64,000 nucleotides of DNA from Schlegelella_A sp038318385 (GTDB lineage Bacteria > Pseudomonadota > Gammaproteobacteria > Burkholderiales > Burkholderiaceae_C). Within the stretch, counting starts at the first letter, position 1. Every line of letters starts with the position of its first letter. The notes under the pieces are model-generated. The model saw only the letters and a list, made by a program, of their open reading frames with translations. It had not been told where the DNA came from and searched no databases. Made by a program: the position numbers and the translations under genes. Positions 42,750 to 51,495 of the stretch are shown one piece after another. The DNA lies in assembly GCA_038318385.1 (NCBI GenBank), contig JBBQCD010000007.1:37858-101857 (forward strand), in the 5' to 3' direction.

Positions 42750-44063
42750 ATGAACGCCGCCACGCCGAACCCGAACCGTCTCGCATTGCGCGGCGACCTG
42801 CTCGACTTCTCGGCAGCCCCCGGCTGGGGCGACGTCGAATCGCCGGCCGTGCGCTTTCGCCCCGACCACTGGCTGCTGGTCGAGTCGGGGCGCATCGTCG
42901 GCGTCCAGGACGAGGCACCGGGCGAGGGCTGGGCCCGCCACGACCATCGCGGCCGCTTGATCCTGCCGGGGTTCGTCGACACCCATGTGCACAGCCCACA
43001 ACTCGACGTGATCGCGAGCTACGGCACCGAACTGCTCGACTGGCTCGACCGCCACACCTTCCCGGCCGAGGGCCGCTATGCCGATGCCGCCCACGCCGAG
43101 GCCGGCGCGGCGCTCTTCCTGGATGCGTTGATCGCTCATGGCACGACTTCGGCGGTTGTCTTCCCGACGGTCCACAAGGTGTCGGCCGAAGCGCTCTTCG
43201 CGGCAGGCGCCGAGCGCGGCATGCGGCTCGTCGCCGGCAAGGTGCTGATGGACCGCAACGCCCCGCCCGGGCTGGTCGACGTCGTCGAGCAGGCCGAGCG
43301 CGACTGCCGCGACCTGATCGCCCGCTGGCACAACAACGGGCGGCTGGCCTATGCCGTCACCATCCGTTTCGCGCCGACCTCGACGCCGGCGCAGCTGGCG
43401 ATGGCGGGGCGCCTTTGCGCCGAGGACCCGAGCCTGTATTTCCAGACCCACCTGGCGGAGAACCGCGACGAGGTGCGCTGGGTGCACGAGCTGTTCCCCA
43501 CCGCGCGCAGCTACCTCGACGTCTACGCCGCCGCCGGCCTGCTGCACGGGAAGAGTGTCTTCGCGCACGGCATCTGGCTCGACGATGCCGATCGCGCCGC
43601 TCTGCACGCGGCCGGTGCCCAGATCGCGCACAGCCCCTCGTCGAACCTGTTCCTCGGCAGCGGCCTCTTCGACTGGCGCGCGGCCGAGGAGGCTGGCATC
43701 GCCGTCAGCGTCGCCAGCGACGTCGGCGGTGGCACCAGCCTGTCGATGTTGCGCAACTGCGCCTATGCGTACAAGGTGCAGGCGATGGCCGGGCAGCGCC
43801 TGACCGCCTGGAAGGCGCTCCACGCCTCGACCCGCGGCGCGGCGGAAGCGCTCGGCCTCGGCACCGAGATCGGCTCGCTCGAGCCGGGCCGGATGGCCGA
43901 CGTCTGCGTCTGGGACTGGGCCGTCGGCCCAGTCGCCCTGCGCCGCATGGACGTGGCGCGCAGCTTGCATGAGAAGGTGTTCGCGTGGATGCTGCTCGGC
44001 GATGAGCGCAATCTGGTGGCCGCCGTGGTGGGCGGGGTCACGCGTTACGAGCGGCCGTCGTGA
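42750..44063 (+). CDS. guaD: guanine deaminase
   Basis: This 437-residue amidohydrolase converts guanine to xanthine and ammonia. It has GFVDTHVHSPQ with metal ligands H79 and H81, the TLFPTVHK-like VVFPTVHKVS block, QTHLAEN and the IAHSPSSNLFLGSGLFDW core of guanine deaminases, with an aspartate in ASDVGGGTS. It lies between the LysR gene and the purine importer. No clear ribosome site is seen, so coupling with the LysR gene is possible. Confidence 0.93.
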   Translation: MNAATPNPNRLALRGDLLDFSAAPGWGDVESPAVRFRPDHWLLVESGRIVGVQDEAPGEGWARHDHRGRLILPGFVDTHVHSPQLDVIASYGTELLDWLDRHTFPAEGRYADAAHAEAGAALFLDALIAHGTTSAVVFPTVHKVSAEALFAAGAERGMRLVAGKVLMDRNAPPGLVDVVEQAERDCRDLIARWHNNGRLAYAVTIRFAPTSTPAQLAMAGRLCAEDPSLYFQTHLAENRDEVRWVHELFPTARSYLDVYAAAGLLHGKSVFAHGIWLDDADRAALHAAGAQIAHSPSSNLFLGSGLFDWRAAEEAGIAVSVASDVGGGTSLSMLRNCAYAYKVQAMAGQRLTAWKALHASTRGAAEALGLGTEIGSLEPGRMADVCVWDWAVGPVALRRMDVARSLHEKVFAWMLLGDERNLVAAVVGGVTRYERPS

Positions 44064-44082
44064 AGGGCTTGTTCGCTGTTGG

Positions 44083-44133
44083 GAGAGCCCGCCGGTCTCG
44101 GCCGCGAGCGGAGGTGCCCCCCGGCGGGCTCTC
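44083..44133 (+). promoter_or_regulatory. 13-bp perfect inverted repeat between guaD and the importer genes
   Basis: The arms at 44083-44095 and 44121-44133 (GAGAGCCCGCCGG and its complement) are exact reverse complements. The 25-base interior contains a smaller hairpin CTCG-GCCG-CGAG. It lies 51 bases before the importer ATG. No T tract follows, so a simple terminator is less likely than an RNA switch, attenuator or processing hairpin. The class is unknown to me. Confidence 0.6.
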
Positions 44134-44184
44134 ACAAGGCCGTACCTGCCCCGCCACGGCCCGCTCCCTCCAGGAGGACGCAAG

Positions 44185-45717
44185 ATGCTTCGTCTAGAGC
44201 TGATCAACATCAGCAAGCAGTACCCGGCGGTCAAGGCCAATGACGCCGTCAATCTGCGCGTCAAGCCCGGGGAGATCCATGCGGTGCTCGGCGAGAACGG
44301 TGCCGGCAAGTCGACGATGATGAAGATGATCTACGGCGCGGTCCGGCCGGACGAGGGCGAGATCCGCTGGAACGGCGAGCGCGTCGCCGTGCGCAATCCG
44401 CAGGAAGCGCGGGCGCTCGGCATCAGCATGGTGTTCCAGCACTTCAGCCTGTTCGACACCCTGACGGCGGCCGAGAACGTCTGGCTCGGCCTCGATAAGG
44501 ACCTGGCGCTGGCCGAGGTGACGCGGCGCATCGAGAAGGTGGCACTCGAATACGGTCTCGACGTGGACCCGCTGCGGCCGGTGCACACGCTCTCGGTCGG
44601 CGAGCGCCAGCGCGTGGAGATCGTGCGCGCGCTGATGACCGATCCGAAGCTGCTGATCCTCGACGAGCCGACCTCGGTGCTGACGCCGCAGGCCGTGGAC
44701 AAGCTCTTCGTCACCTTGCGCAAGCTCGCCAGCGAAGGCTGCTCCATCCTCTACATCAGCCACAAGCTCGACGAGATCCGTGTCCTCTGCCACAACTGCA
44801 CCGTGCTGCGCGGCGGCAAGGTGACCGGCGAGGTCGACCCGACGCAGGAAAGCAATGCCAGCCTGTCGCGCCTGATGATCGGCGCCGAGCCGCCGCAGTT
44901 GCAGCATCGCCAGGCCACGCCCGGAGCCGTGGTGCTGGCGGTGCACGGCCTGAGCCTGGCCAAGGAGGACCAGTTCGGCATGAACCTCGCGGACATCGAC
45001 TTCGAGGTCCGCGCCGGCGAGGTCGTCGGCATCGCCGGGGTGTCCGGCAACGGCCAGCAGGAGCTGATGGCCGCACTCTCGGGCGAGGACACGCGCGCGC
45101 CGGCGGGCTCGATCCGGCTCTTCGGCAGCGACATCGCGCGCCAGCCGCCACGACCCCGCCGCGTCGCCGGGTTGCACTTCGTGCCGGAAGAGCGGCTCGG
45201 CCGCGGTGCGGTGCCGACACTGTCGCTGGCGGCGAACACGTTGCTGACGCGCACCGGCAGCGTCAGCCGGGCGGGGTGGGTCCGCACCGGCGACGTCACC
45301 GCGCTGGCGGCGTCGCTGATCCGTCGCTTCAACGTCAAGGCCGGGGGGCCGGACGCGGCGGCGAAGAGCCTCTCCGGCGGCAACCTGCAGAAGTTCCTGG
45401 TCGGTCGCGAGATCGACGCCGATCCGAAGCTCCTGATTGTGTCGCAGCCGACCTGGGGCGTCGACGTCGGCGCGGCGGCGCAGATTCGGGGCGAGCTGCT
45501 GGCGTTGCGCGACAAGGGTTGTGCGGTGCTCGTCGTCAGCGAGGAGCTCGACGAGCTGTTCGAGATCTGCGACCGGCTCGTCGTCATCGCCCAGGGGCGC
45601 CTCTCGCCGAGCGTGCCGACGGCCGAGGCGACGATCGAGCAGATCGGCATCTGGATGAGCGGCCTCTGGGGCGCGAGCGCCGCGGCCGCGAAGGAGGGTG
45701 TCCATGCTCAAGCTTGA
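44185..45717 (+). CDS. nucleoside/purine ABC transporter ATP-binding protein (two domains)
   Basis: This 510-residue protein holds two ABC domains. The first has Walker A GENGAGKST at 36-44, signature LSVGERQRVE and Walker B LLILDEPTSVL. The second has the degenerate GVSGNGQQ loop and LSGGNLQKFLVGRE that are normal for this sugar/nucleoside family. It energises import with the two following permeases and a BMP-type binding protein. A GGAGGA site precedes the ATG. The preceding gap carries a strong inverted repeat. Confidence 0.92.
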   Translation: MLRLELINISKQYPAVKANDAVNLRVKPGEIHAVLGENGAGKSTMMKMIYGAVRPDEGEIRWNGERVAVRNPQEARALGISMVFQHFSLFDTLTAAENVWLGLDKDLALAEVTRRIEKVALEYGLDVDPLRPVHTLSVGERQRVEIVRALMTDPKLLILDEPTSVLTPQAVDKLFVTLRKLASEGCSILYISHKLDEIRVLCHNCTVLRGGKVTGEVDPTQESNASLSRLMIGAEPPQLQHRQATPGAVVLAVHGLSLAKEDQFGMNLADIDFEVRAGEVVGIAGVSGNGQQELMAALSGEDTRAPAGSIRLFGSDIARQPPRPRRVAGLHFVPEERLGRGAVPTLSLAANTLLTRTGSVSRAGWVRTGDVTALAASLIRRFNVKAGGPDAAAKSLSGGNLQKFLVGREIDADPKLLIVSQPTWGVDVGAAAQIRGELLALRDKGCAVLVVSEELDELFEICDRLVVIAQGRLSPSVPTAEATIEQIGIWMSGLWGASAAAAKEGVHAQA

Positions 45718-46837
45718 AGCCCGTCCCGAAGCCTCGCGGCTGATGTCGATCGCCTCGCCGCTGCTGGCGCTCGCCATCACCGTCATCATCGGCACCGCGC
45801 TCTTCCTGCTGCTCGGCAAGGATCCGCTGCGCGGGCTCTACATCTTCTTCATCGAGCCGGCGAAGAGCGTCTATGCGCTGACCGAGCTCGCGGTTAAGGC
45901 GACGCCCCTGATCCTCATCGGGCTCGGCCTGGCGGTGTGCTTTCGTTCCAACGTCTGGAACATCGGCGCCGAGGGCCAGTTCATCGTCGGCGCGATCGCC
46001 GCCAGCGGTGTGGCCATGCTGGCCGACAAGGAAACCGGGCGCTGGATCGTCGCGGTGGTGATCGTCGCCGGCGCGCTCGGTGGCATGTTCTGGGCGGCGA
46101 TCGTCGCCTTCCTGCGCGATCGCTTCAACGCCAACGAGATCCTCGTCAGCCTGATGCTGGTCTACGTCGCCGACCAGTTGCTCGGCTACCTCGTCTACGG
46201 TCCGTGGAAGGACCCGGCGGGCTACAACTTCCCGCAGACCATCACCTTCCTGCAGTCCACGCAGGTGCCCAAGCTTTTCGCCGGCTTTCGGGTGAACATC
46301 GGCCTGGTCATCGCGTTGTTCGCGGTCGCGGCGTTCTGGCTGCTGCTGTTTCGCACCTACGCGGGCTTTCAGCTGCAGGTCGGCGGCCTCGCGCCGGCGG
46401 CGGCGCGCTACGCCGGCTTCTCGTCGCGGCGCGCGCTCTGGCTGACGTTGCTGCTGTCGGGCGGCATGGCCGGGCTGGCGGGCGGACTGGAAGTCGCCGG
46501 ACCGCTCGGCCAGCTGACGCCGCACGTTCCCGCCGGCTACGGCTTCGCCGCGATCATCGTCGCCTTCGTCGGCCGCCTGCACCCGGTCGGCATCGTCTTC
46601 TCGGCCGTGCTGATGAGCATGTTCTACATCGGCGGCGAACTTGCGCAGTCGCGCCTCGGCCTGCCGAAGTCGCTGACGGGCGTCTTCCAGGGCCTGTTGC
46701 TGTTCACGCTTCTCGCCTGCGACACCTTGATCTACTACCGCGTGCGCTGGAAGTCGGCGCGTGCAGCGGCCGCCCGCACGACACCGATCGCGACGGTGGC
46801 CGAACCGGCCGCGCGGATCTCCAAGGAAGGTGCCTGA
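45704..46837 (+). CDS. nucleoside ABC transporter permease 1
   Basis: This 377-residue inner-membrane protein has about ten hydrophobic segments and belongs to the BPD_transp_2 group. It has the family blocks NVWNIGAEGQFIVGAIAAS and RYAGFSSRRALW. The ATG at 45704 follows AAGGAGGG and lies inside the end of the ATPase gene. Its stop and the next start share a base (TGATG). It pairs with permease 2 to form the channel. Confidence 0.92.
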   Translation: MLKLEARPEASRLMSIASPLLALAITVIIGTALFLLLGKDPLRGLYIFFIEPAKSVYALTELAVKATPLILIGLGLAVCFRSNVWNIGAEGQFIVGAIAASGVAMLADKETGRWIVAVVIVAGALGGMFWAAIVAFLRDRFNANEILVSLMLVYVADQLLGYLVYGPWKDPAGYNFPQTITFLQSTQVPKLFAGFRVNIGLVIALFAVAAFWLLLFRTYAGFQLQVGGLAPAAARYAGFSSRRALWLTLLLSGGMAGLAGGLEVAGPLGQLTPHVPAGYGFAAIIVAFVGRLHPVGIVFSAVLMSMFYIGGELAQSRLGLPKSLTGVFQGLLLFTLLACDTLIYYRVRWKSARAAAARTTPIATVAEPAARISKEGA

Positions 46838-47757
46838 TGGAAGCCTGGTCACTCCTCCTCGCGGCGACGCTCAACGCCGGTACCGTGCTCGCCTTCGCCG
46901 GGCTCGGACTGCTGATCAACGAACGCGCCGGCATCGTCAATCTCGGCGCCGAAGGGATGATGCTGGTGGCGGCCATCGCCGGCTACGCGACTGCCGTCCA
47001 CACCGGCAGCGACTGGTTAGCCTTCGCAGCGGGCGCGGGCGCGGGGGCGCTGCTGGCCGCCTTGTTCGGCGTCCTCGTGATCTGGCTCAACACCAACCAG
47101 TACGCGAGCGGGCTGGCGCTGAGCCTGTTCGGCGCCGGCTTCTCGGCCTTTGCGGGCATCGCCTACGCGCAGCAGATCCTGACCGAGCGGCCGCGCTTTC
47201 GCATCCCGTTCCTGGCGGATATCCCGTTTGTCGGGCCGGCCTTCTTTCGCCAGCACCCGATGGTCTACGTCGCCATCGCGCTGACCGCGGCACTGGCCTG
47301 GTTCCTCTACCGCTCCCGTGCCGGACTGGTGCTGCGTGCCGTCGGCGAGTCGCCGGAGTCGGCGCATGCGCTCGGCTATCCGGTGCGGCGCATCCGGCTG
47401 GCGGCGGTGATCGTCGGCGGTGCGCTCTGCGGAATTTCGGGCGCCTACATCTCGGTCGTGTACACACCGCTGTGGGTGGAGGGCATGGTCGCCGGCAAGG
47501 GCTGGATCGCGCTCGCCCTCACCACCTTCGCGACCTGGCGGCCGGCCCGCGTGCTGCTTGGCGCCTACCTCTTCGGTGGCGTGACGATGCTGCAGTTCCA
47601 CCTGCAGGGCGAAGGCGTGCAGGTGCCGAGCCAGTTCCTGACGATGATGCCGTATCTCGCCACCATCCTCGTGCTGGTGCTGATCTCGCGCAACGCCGCC
47701 TTCATCCGCGTCAACATGCCGGCCTCGATCGGCAAGCCGTTCTTTCCCGGTGGCTGA
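46837..47757 (+). CDS. nucleoside ABC transporter permease 2
   Basis: This 306-residue permease has about nine hydrophobic segments, the block NERAGIVNLGAEGMMLVAAI and the loop GLVLRAVGESPESAHALGYPVRRIR. It completes the importer channel. The following 107-base gap contains a GATAAT (47802-47807) that may be the -10 box of a separate promoter for the binding-protein gene; the -35 is weak. Confidence 0.92.
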   Translation: MEAWSLLLAATLNAGTVLAFAGLGLLINERAGIVNLGAEGMMLVAAIAGYATAVHTGSDWLAFAAGAGAGALLAALFGVLVIWLNTNQYASGLALSLFGAGFSAFAGIAYAQQILTERPRFRIPFLADIPFVGPAFFRQHPMVYVAIALTAALAWFLYRSRAGLVLRAVGESPESAHALGYPVRRIRLAAVIVGGALCGISGAYISVVYTPLWVEGMVAGKGWIALALTTFATWRPARVLLGAYLFGGVTMLQFHLQGEGVQVPSQFLTMMPYLATILVLVLISRNAAFIRVNMPASIGKPFFPGG

Positions 47758-47864
47758 CCCGCCGGTCCTTGCGCGGCGGCTGGCGTCAGTGACCGTTGTT
47801 CGATAATCCGCCCTGGTCCTGCCTTCTGCGCCCCCGTCTTCCTTCTCACCACACTGGAGAACCC

Positions 47865-49043
47865 ATGACCTTCACGAAACGATCCTGGATCCAACTTGCC
47901 GGCTGGGGCTCGCTCGCCACGGTCGCCGCGCTCGCCGGCTGCAGCAAGAAGGAAGAGACGGTGGTGGTGGTGCCGGCGGCGCCGGCCTCTGCCGTGGTCG
48001 CGGCAGCGCCGGCCCCTGCGCCGGCTGCATCGGGCCCCCTGAAGATTGCCTTCGCCTACGTCGGCCCCGTGGGCGACGGCGGCTGGACGTTCGCCCACGA
48101 CAACGGTCGCAAGGCGATGGAGAAGGAACTCGGCGACAAGGTCCAGACCAGCTTCGTCGAGAACGTGCCCGAGGCCGCCGACGCCGAGCGCGTCTTTCGC
48201 GACATGGTGAGCCAGGGCAACACGGTGATCTTCGGCACCACGTTCGGCTACATGGAGCCGATGCTGAAGGTGGCTGCCGACAATCCGAACGTCAAGTTCG
48301 AGCATGCCACCGGCTACAAGCAGTCCGACAACATGCGCACCTACGACACGCGGACCTATGAAGGCGCGTACATGGCGGGCGTGATCGCCGGCGGCATGAC
48401 GAAGACGAACACGCTCGGCGTCGTCGGCTCGGTGCCGATTCCCGAGGTGATCCGCAACATCAACAGCTTCACGCTCGGCGCCCAGTCGGTGAATCCGAAG
48501 GTCACGACCAAGGTGGTCTGGGTCAACAAGTGGTTCGATCCGCCGAAGGAGACCGAGGCCGCGCAGTCGCTGATCAACGGCGGCGCCGACGTGCTGATGC
48601 AGAACACCGACTCGCCGGCGGTGCTGCAGACCGCCGAGAAGGCCGGCAAGTACGCCTTCGGCTGGGACAGCGACATGACGGCCTACGGGCCGAAGGCCCA
48701 CCTCGCTTCGAGCCAGATCAGCTGGGGCCCGTACTACATCAAGGCCGTCAAGGAGGTGCTCGACGGCACCTGGAAGGGCAACCAGAACACCTGGTGGGGT
48801 GTCAAGGAAGGCGCCATCGACTTGGTCTCGATCTCCGACAAGGTCCCCGCCGACCTCAAGGCCAAGCTCGACACGGTGCGCGCCGGCCTGAAGGACGGCA
48901 GCTTCGCGATCTGGAAAGGCCCGATCGTCGGCAACGACGGCAAGGAAGTGCTCGCCGCCGGAACGACCGCCGACGACAAGTTCCTCGGCGGGATCAAGTT
49001 CTACGTCAAGGGCGTCGAAGGTACGGTCCCCGGCGCGAAGTAG
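47865..49043 (+). CDS. BMP family substrate-binding lipoprotein
   Basis: This 392-residue protein has a lipoprotein signal with lipobox LAGC (C26), a Val/Ala/Pro-rich tether of about 30 residues, and a BMP-family type I binding domain (IAFAYVGPVGDGGWTFAHDN; WGPYYIKAVKEVLDGTW). BMP proteins bind purine nucleosides and bases. It is anchored at the membrane and delivers the ligand to the importer encoded upstream. Two hairpins follow the gene. Confidence 0.92.
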   Translation: MTFTKRSWIQLAGWGSLATVAALAGCSKKEETVVVVPAAPASAVVAAAPAPAPAASGPLKIAFAYVGPVGDGGWTFAHDNGRKAMEKELGDKVQTSFVENVPEAADAERVFRDMVSQGNTVIFGTTFGYMEPMLKVAADNPNVKFEHATGYKQSDNMRTYDTRTYEGAYMAGVIAGGMTKTNTLGVVGSVPIPEVIRNINSFTLGAQSVNPKVTTKVVWVNKWFDPPKETEAAQSLINGGADVLMQNTDSPAVLQTAEKAGKYAFGWDSDMTAYGPKAHLASSQISWGPYYIKAVKEVLDGTWKGNQNTWWGVKEGAIDLVSISDKVPADLKAKLDTVRAGLKDGSFAIWKGPIVGNDGKEVLAAGTTADDKFLGGIKFYVKGVEGTVPGAK

Positions 49044-49050
49044 TATGTCC

Positions 49051-49066
49051 GGCAGCCACGGCTGCC
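49051..49066 (+). terminator. short hairpin after the BMP lipoprotein gene
   Basis: The 7-bp arms GGCAGCC and GGCTGCC are separated by two bases. The hairpin lies 8 bases after the stop codon. Its small loop makes it a possible mRNA 3'-end stabiliser ahead of the stronger hairpin at 49080. Confidence 0.35.
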
Positions 49067-49079
49067 GCATCATCGCCCC

Positions 49080-49105
49080 ACAAGGCCGCCCGCGGGCGGC
49101 CTTGT
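49080..49105 (+). terminator. GC-rich hairpin between the BMP gene and the deaminase gene
   Basis: The 26 bases are a perfect palindrome with 13-bp half arms (ACAAGGCCGCCCG and its complement). It would fold as a stable hairpin. Only a weak T content follows, so it may be an attenuating or partial intrinsic terminator that raises the binding-protein transcript over the enzyme transcript. Confidence 0.55.
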
Positions 49106-49154
49106 CCATGGTGCATCCGGGACGGGCTGCATCCGTCATCCGAAAGAGCCCGAC

Positions 49155-50204
49155 ATGATCGACTTCGATGCCATCCCCCGCGCCCGCCTGCCCGAACTGC
49201 TGCGGGCGATGCCGAAGGCCGAGCTGCACATCCACATCGAGGGTTCGCTGGAACCCGAGCTGATCTTCACCCTGTCGCGGCGCAACGGCGTCGCGCTCGA
49301 CTATCCGGACGTCGAGGCCCTGCGGGCGGCCTACGCTTTCTCCGACCTGCAGAGCTTCCTCGACATCTACTACGCCGGTGCCAGCGTGCTGCTGCACGAG
49401 CGTGACTTCACCGACATGGCCTGGGCTTACCTCGAACGCGCGGCTGCGGACCATGTGGTCCACGCCGAGATCTTCTTCGACCCGCAGACCCACACGGCGC
49501 GCGGCGTCGACATCGGCGTCGTCATCCGCGGGCTCGCCGCGGCCTGCGAGCGCGGCGCGCGCGAACTCGGGGTGTCGAGCAGCCTGATCCTGTGCTTCCT
49601 GCGCCACCTCGACGAGGCCGACGCGCTGGCCACGCTGGAGGCCGCGCTGCCCTATCGCGAGCACTTCATCGGCGTGGGCCTCGACAGCAGCGAGCGCGGC
49701 CACCCGCCGGAGAAGTTCGAGCGTGTCTTCGCGCGGGCCCGCGCCGAGGGCCTGCACCGCGTCGCCCACGCGGGCGAGGAAGGGCCTCCCGAATACATCC
49801 GCAATGCGCTGGACGTGCTGCATGTCGAGCGCATCGATCACGGCGTGCGCTGCGTCGAGGATCCCGCACTGGTTGCGCGCCTGGCGCGAGACGGGATCGC
49901 GTTGACGGTGTGCCCGCTGTCGAACCTGAAGCTCCGCGTCTTCGGCAGCATGGCCGAGCACAACCTGGCCGAGTTGCTGGCAGCGGGCCTGAAGGCGACC
50001 GTCAATTCCGACGACCCGGCCTATTTCGGCGGCTACATCAACCAGAACTTCGTCGAAGCCTTTGCCGCGCTGCCGCAGCTCGGTGCCCGCGAGGCGCATG
50101 CCCTCGCCGCGAACAGCTTCGAGGCGAGCTTCGCCAGTGCCGATTCCAAGCGGCGCTGGAAGACGCAACTCGACGACACCTTCGCGGCCTGCGCGGCGAC
50201 TTGA
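49155..50204 (+). CDS. adenosine/adenine deaminase family protein
   Basis: This 349-residue zinc amidohydrolase has KAELHIHIEGSLE with the HxH ligands, HAGEEG with the catalytic glutamate, IDHGVRC with a histidine, and TVNSDDPAYFGG with paired aspartates. The segments IHIEGSLEPELIF, LDIYYAG and FFDPQTHTARG are typical of the bacterial adenine deaminase branch rather than of adenosine deaminase, so adenine to hypoxanthine is the likelier reaction. That feeds XdhAB. A hairpin follows the gene at 50291. Confidence 0.88.
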   Translation: MIDFDAIPRARLPELLRAMPKAELHIHIEGSLEPELIFTLSRRNGVALDYPDVEALRAAYAFSDLQSFLDIYYAGASVLLHERDFTDMAWAYLERAAADHVVHAEIFFDPQTHTARGVDIGVVIRGLAAACERGARELGVSSSLILCFLRHLDEADALATLEAALPYREHFIGVGLDSSERGHPPEKFERVFARARAEGLHRVAHAGEEGPPEYIRNALDVLHVERIDHGVRCVEDPALVARLARDGIALTVCPLSNLKLRVFGSMAEHNLAELLAAGLKATVNSDDPAYFGGYINQNFVEAFAALPQLGAREAHALAANSFEASFASADSKRRWKTQLDDTFAACAAT

Positions 50205-50290
50205 CGGTTGGCACCTCGTCAGGCCTGAGGGCTCGCTCGCTTGCCGGTCGCCGTCGCCGCCGGCGATGAGTGGGCCGACGACATCTTCCG

Positions 50291-50312
50291 CGACCGCGCG
50301 CCCCCGCGGTCG
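50291..50312 (+). terminator. hairpin after the deaminase gene
   Basis: The 8-bp arms CGACCGCG and CGCGGTCG enclose six bases and are followed by ATTTCGGTT. The T tract is short. The hairpin lies 87 bases after the deaminase stop and 32 bases before the next ATG, so it may act as terminator or leader hairpin. Confidence 0.45.
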
Positions 50313-50344
50313 ATTTCGGTTCAGGGGCCATGTAGAGGAACACC

Positions 50345-51445
50345 ATGTTCAAAAACCTCATCCGCGCCGGCACGTTGCTGCTGGCCGCGATTTCACTCAT
50401 CCTCCCGCCAGGAGCTTTCGCGCAGGCGCCGCCACCGCTGAAGGTGGGCTTCGTCTATGTCAGCCCGGTCGGCGAGGCCGGCTGGAGCTACCAGCACGAT
50501 CTTGGCCGGCGCGAACTCGAGAAGGCACTCGGCGATCGGGTCCGCACGACGGTGGTCGAGGGCGTCGCCGAAGGCGCCGATTCCGAGCGGGTGATGCGCG
50601 ACCTGGCGCGCCAGGGCCACGGACTGATCTTCGCGACCAGCTTCGGCTACCTCGATCCCGCTCTGCGAGTGGCCGCCGATTTCCTGGGCGTGAAGTTCGA
50701 ACACGCGGGCGGCTACAAGACCGCGCCCAATCTCAAGACCTACGACGCGCGCTACTACGAGGCGCGTTATCTGGCCGGGCTGGTGGCGGGGGCGACGAGT
50801 CGCAGCGGTGTCGCCGGGTATGTCGCTGGTTTCGCGGTGCCGGAGGTCGTGCAGGGCATCAACGCTTTCGCGCTCGGCATGCGCGCGGCCAATCCGAAGG
50901 CGGTCGTGAAGGTCGTCTGGCTCAACACCTGGTTCGACCCGGCGCGCGAAAGCGAGGCCGCGCAGACGCTCGTCAATCAAGGGGCCGACGTGCTGACCAA
51001 TCACAGCGCCTCGGCGGCGGTCGCCCAGACCGCGCAGGCGAACTTCGCGATCAGGGGCGTGCGCTTCCTCGGCAACCAGAGCGACATGCGGGCCTTCGCG
51101 CCCGATGCCCAGCTGGCGTCGGTGGTCCATCACTGGGGGCGCTATTACGCCGCCGAGGCCCGGGCCGTGCTCGACGGCACCTGGAATCCGCGCCCCGTGT
51201 GGGGAGGCATCCGTGAGGGCTTCGTCGATCTCGGCGCGATCGATCCCCGGTTGCCGCTCGCCTTGCGCCAGCGCGTCGAGACCACTCGCCAGGCGATCGT
51301 CGACGGCCGGTTCAAGCCTTTCAGCGCGCCCCTGGCGGACAACACCGGCAAGGTGCGGCTGGCGCGCGGCGCGCTGGACGATGTCGCCATCCAGCACATG
51401 GACTGGCTGGTCGATGGCGTCGTCGGCACGCTGCCGCGAAACTGA
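50345..51445 (+). CDS. BMP family periplasmic binding protein, second copy
   Basis: This 366-residue protein is a paralogue of the BMP lipoprotein at 47865. It has the same blocks (VGFVYVSPVGEAGWSYQHD; WGRYYAAEARAVLDGTW) but a Sec signal peptide ending near GAFAQ and no lipobox, so it should be free in the periplasm. It has no ABC genes of its own next to it and may share the importer at 44185-47757. It probably binds a different purine or nucleoside. Confidence 0.9.
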   Translation: MFKNLIRAGTLLLAAISLILPPGAFAQAPPPLKVGFVYVSPVGEAGWSYQHDLGRRELEKALGDRVRTTVVEGVAEGADSERVMRDLARQGHGLIFATSFGYLDPALRVAADFLGVKFEHAGGYKTAPNLKTYDARYYEARYLAGLVAGATSRSGVAGYVAGFAVPEVVQGINAFALGMRAANPKAVVKVVWLNTWFDPARESEAAQTLVNQGADVLTNHSASAAVAQTAQANFAIRGVRFLGNQSDMRAFAPDAQLASVVHHWGRYYAAEARAVLDGTWNPRPVWGGIREGFVDLGAIDPRLPLALRQRVETTRQAIVDGRFKPFSAPLADNTGKVRLARGALDDVAIQHMDWLVDGVVGTLPRN

Positions 51446-51487
51446 CGCCTGACGCCTGACGCCTGCTGCCTGCTGCCTGCTGCCTGA
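51446..51487. repeat. six tandem heptamers after the second BMP gene
   Basis: Six heptamers of the form YGCCTGM follow each other directly from the stop codon of the second BMP gene, and lie just downstream of the convergent dioxygenase gene. They are noncoding on both strands. Confidence 0.85.
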
Positions 51488-51495
51488 CGGCGGCC

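Noticed and set aside
47565..50168. 867-residue minus-strand frame across the BMP and deaminase genes
   Set aside because: It crosses two real genes and a hairpin pair and has no domain.
51446..51487. CRISPR-like array
   Set aside because: The units are only seven bases and directly adjacent, with no spacers and no cas genes, so it is a simple tandem repeat.
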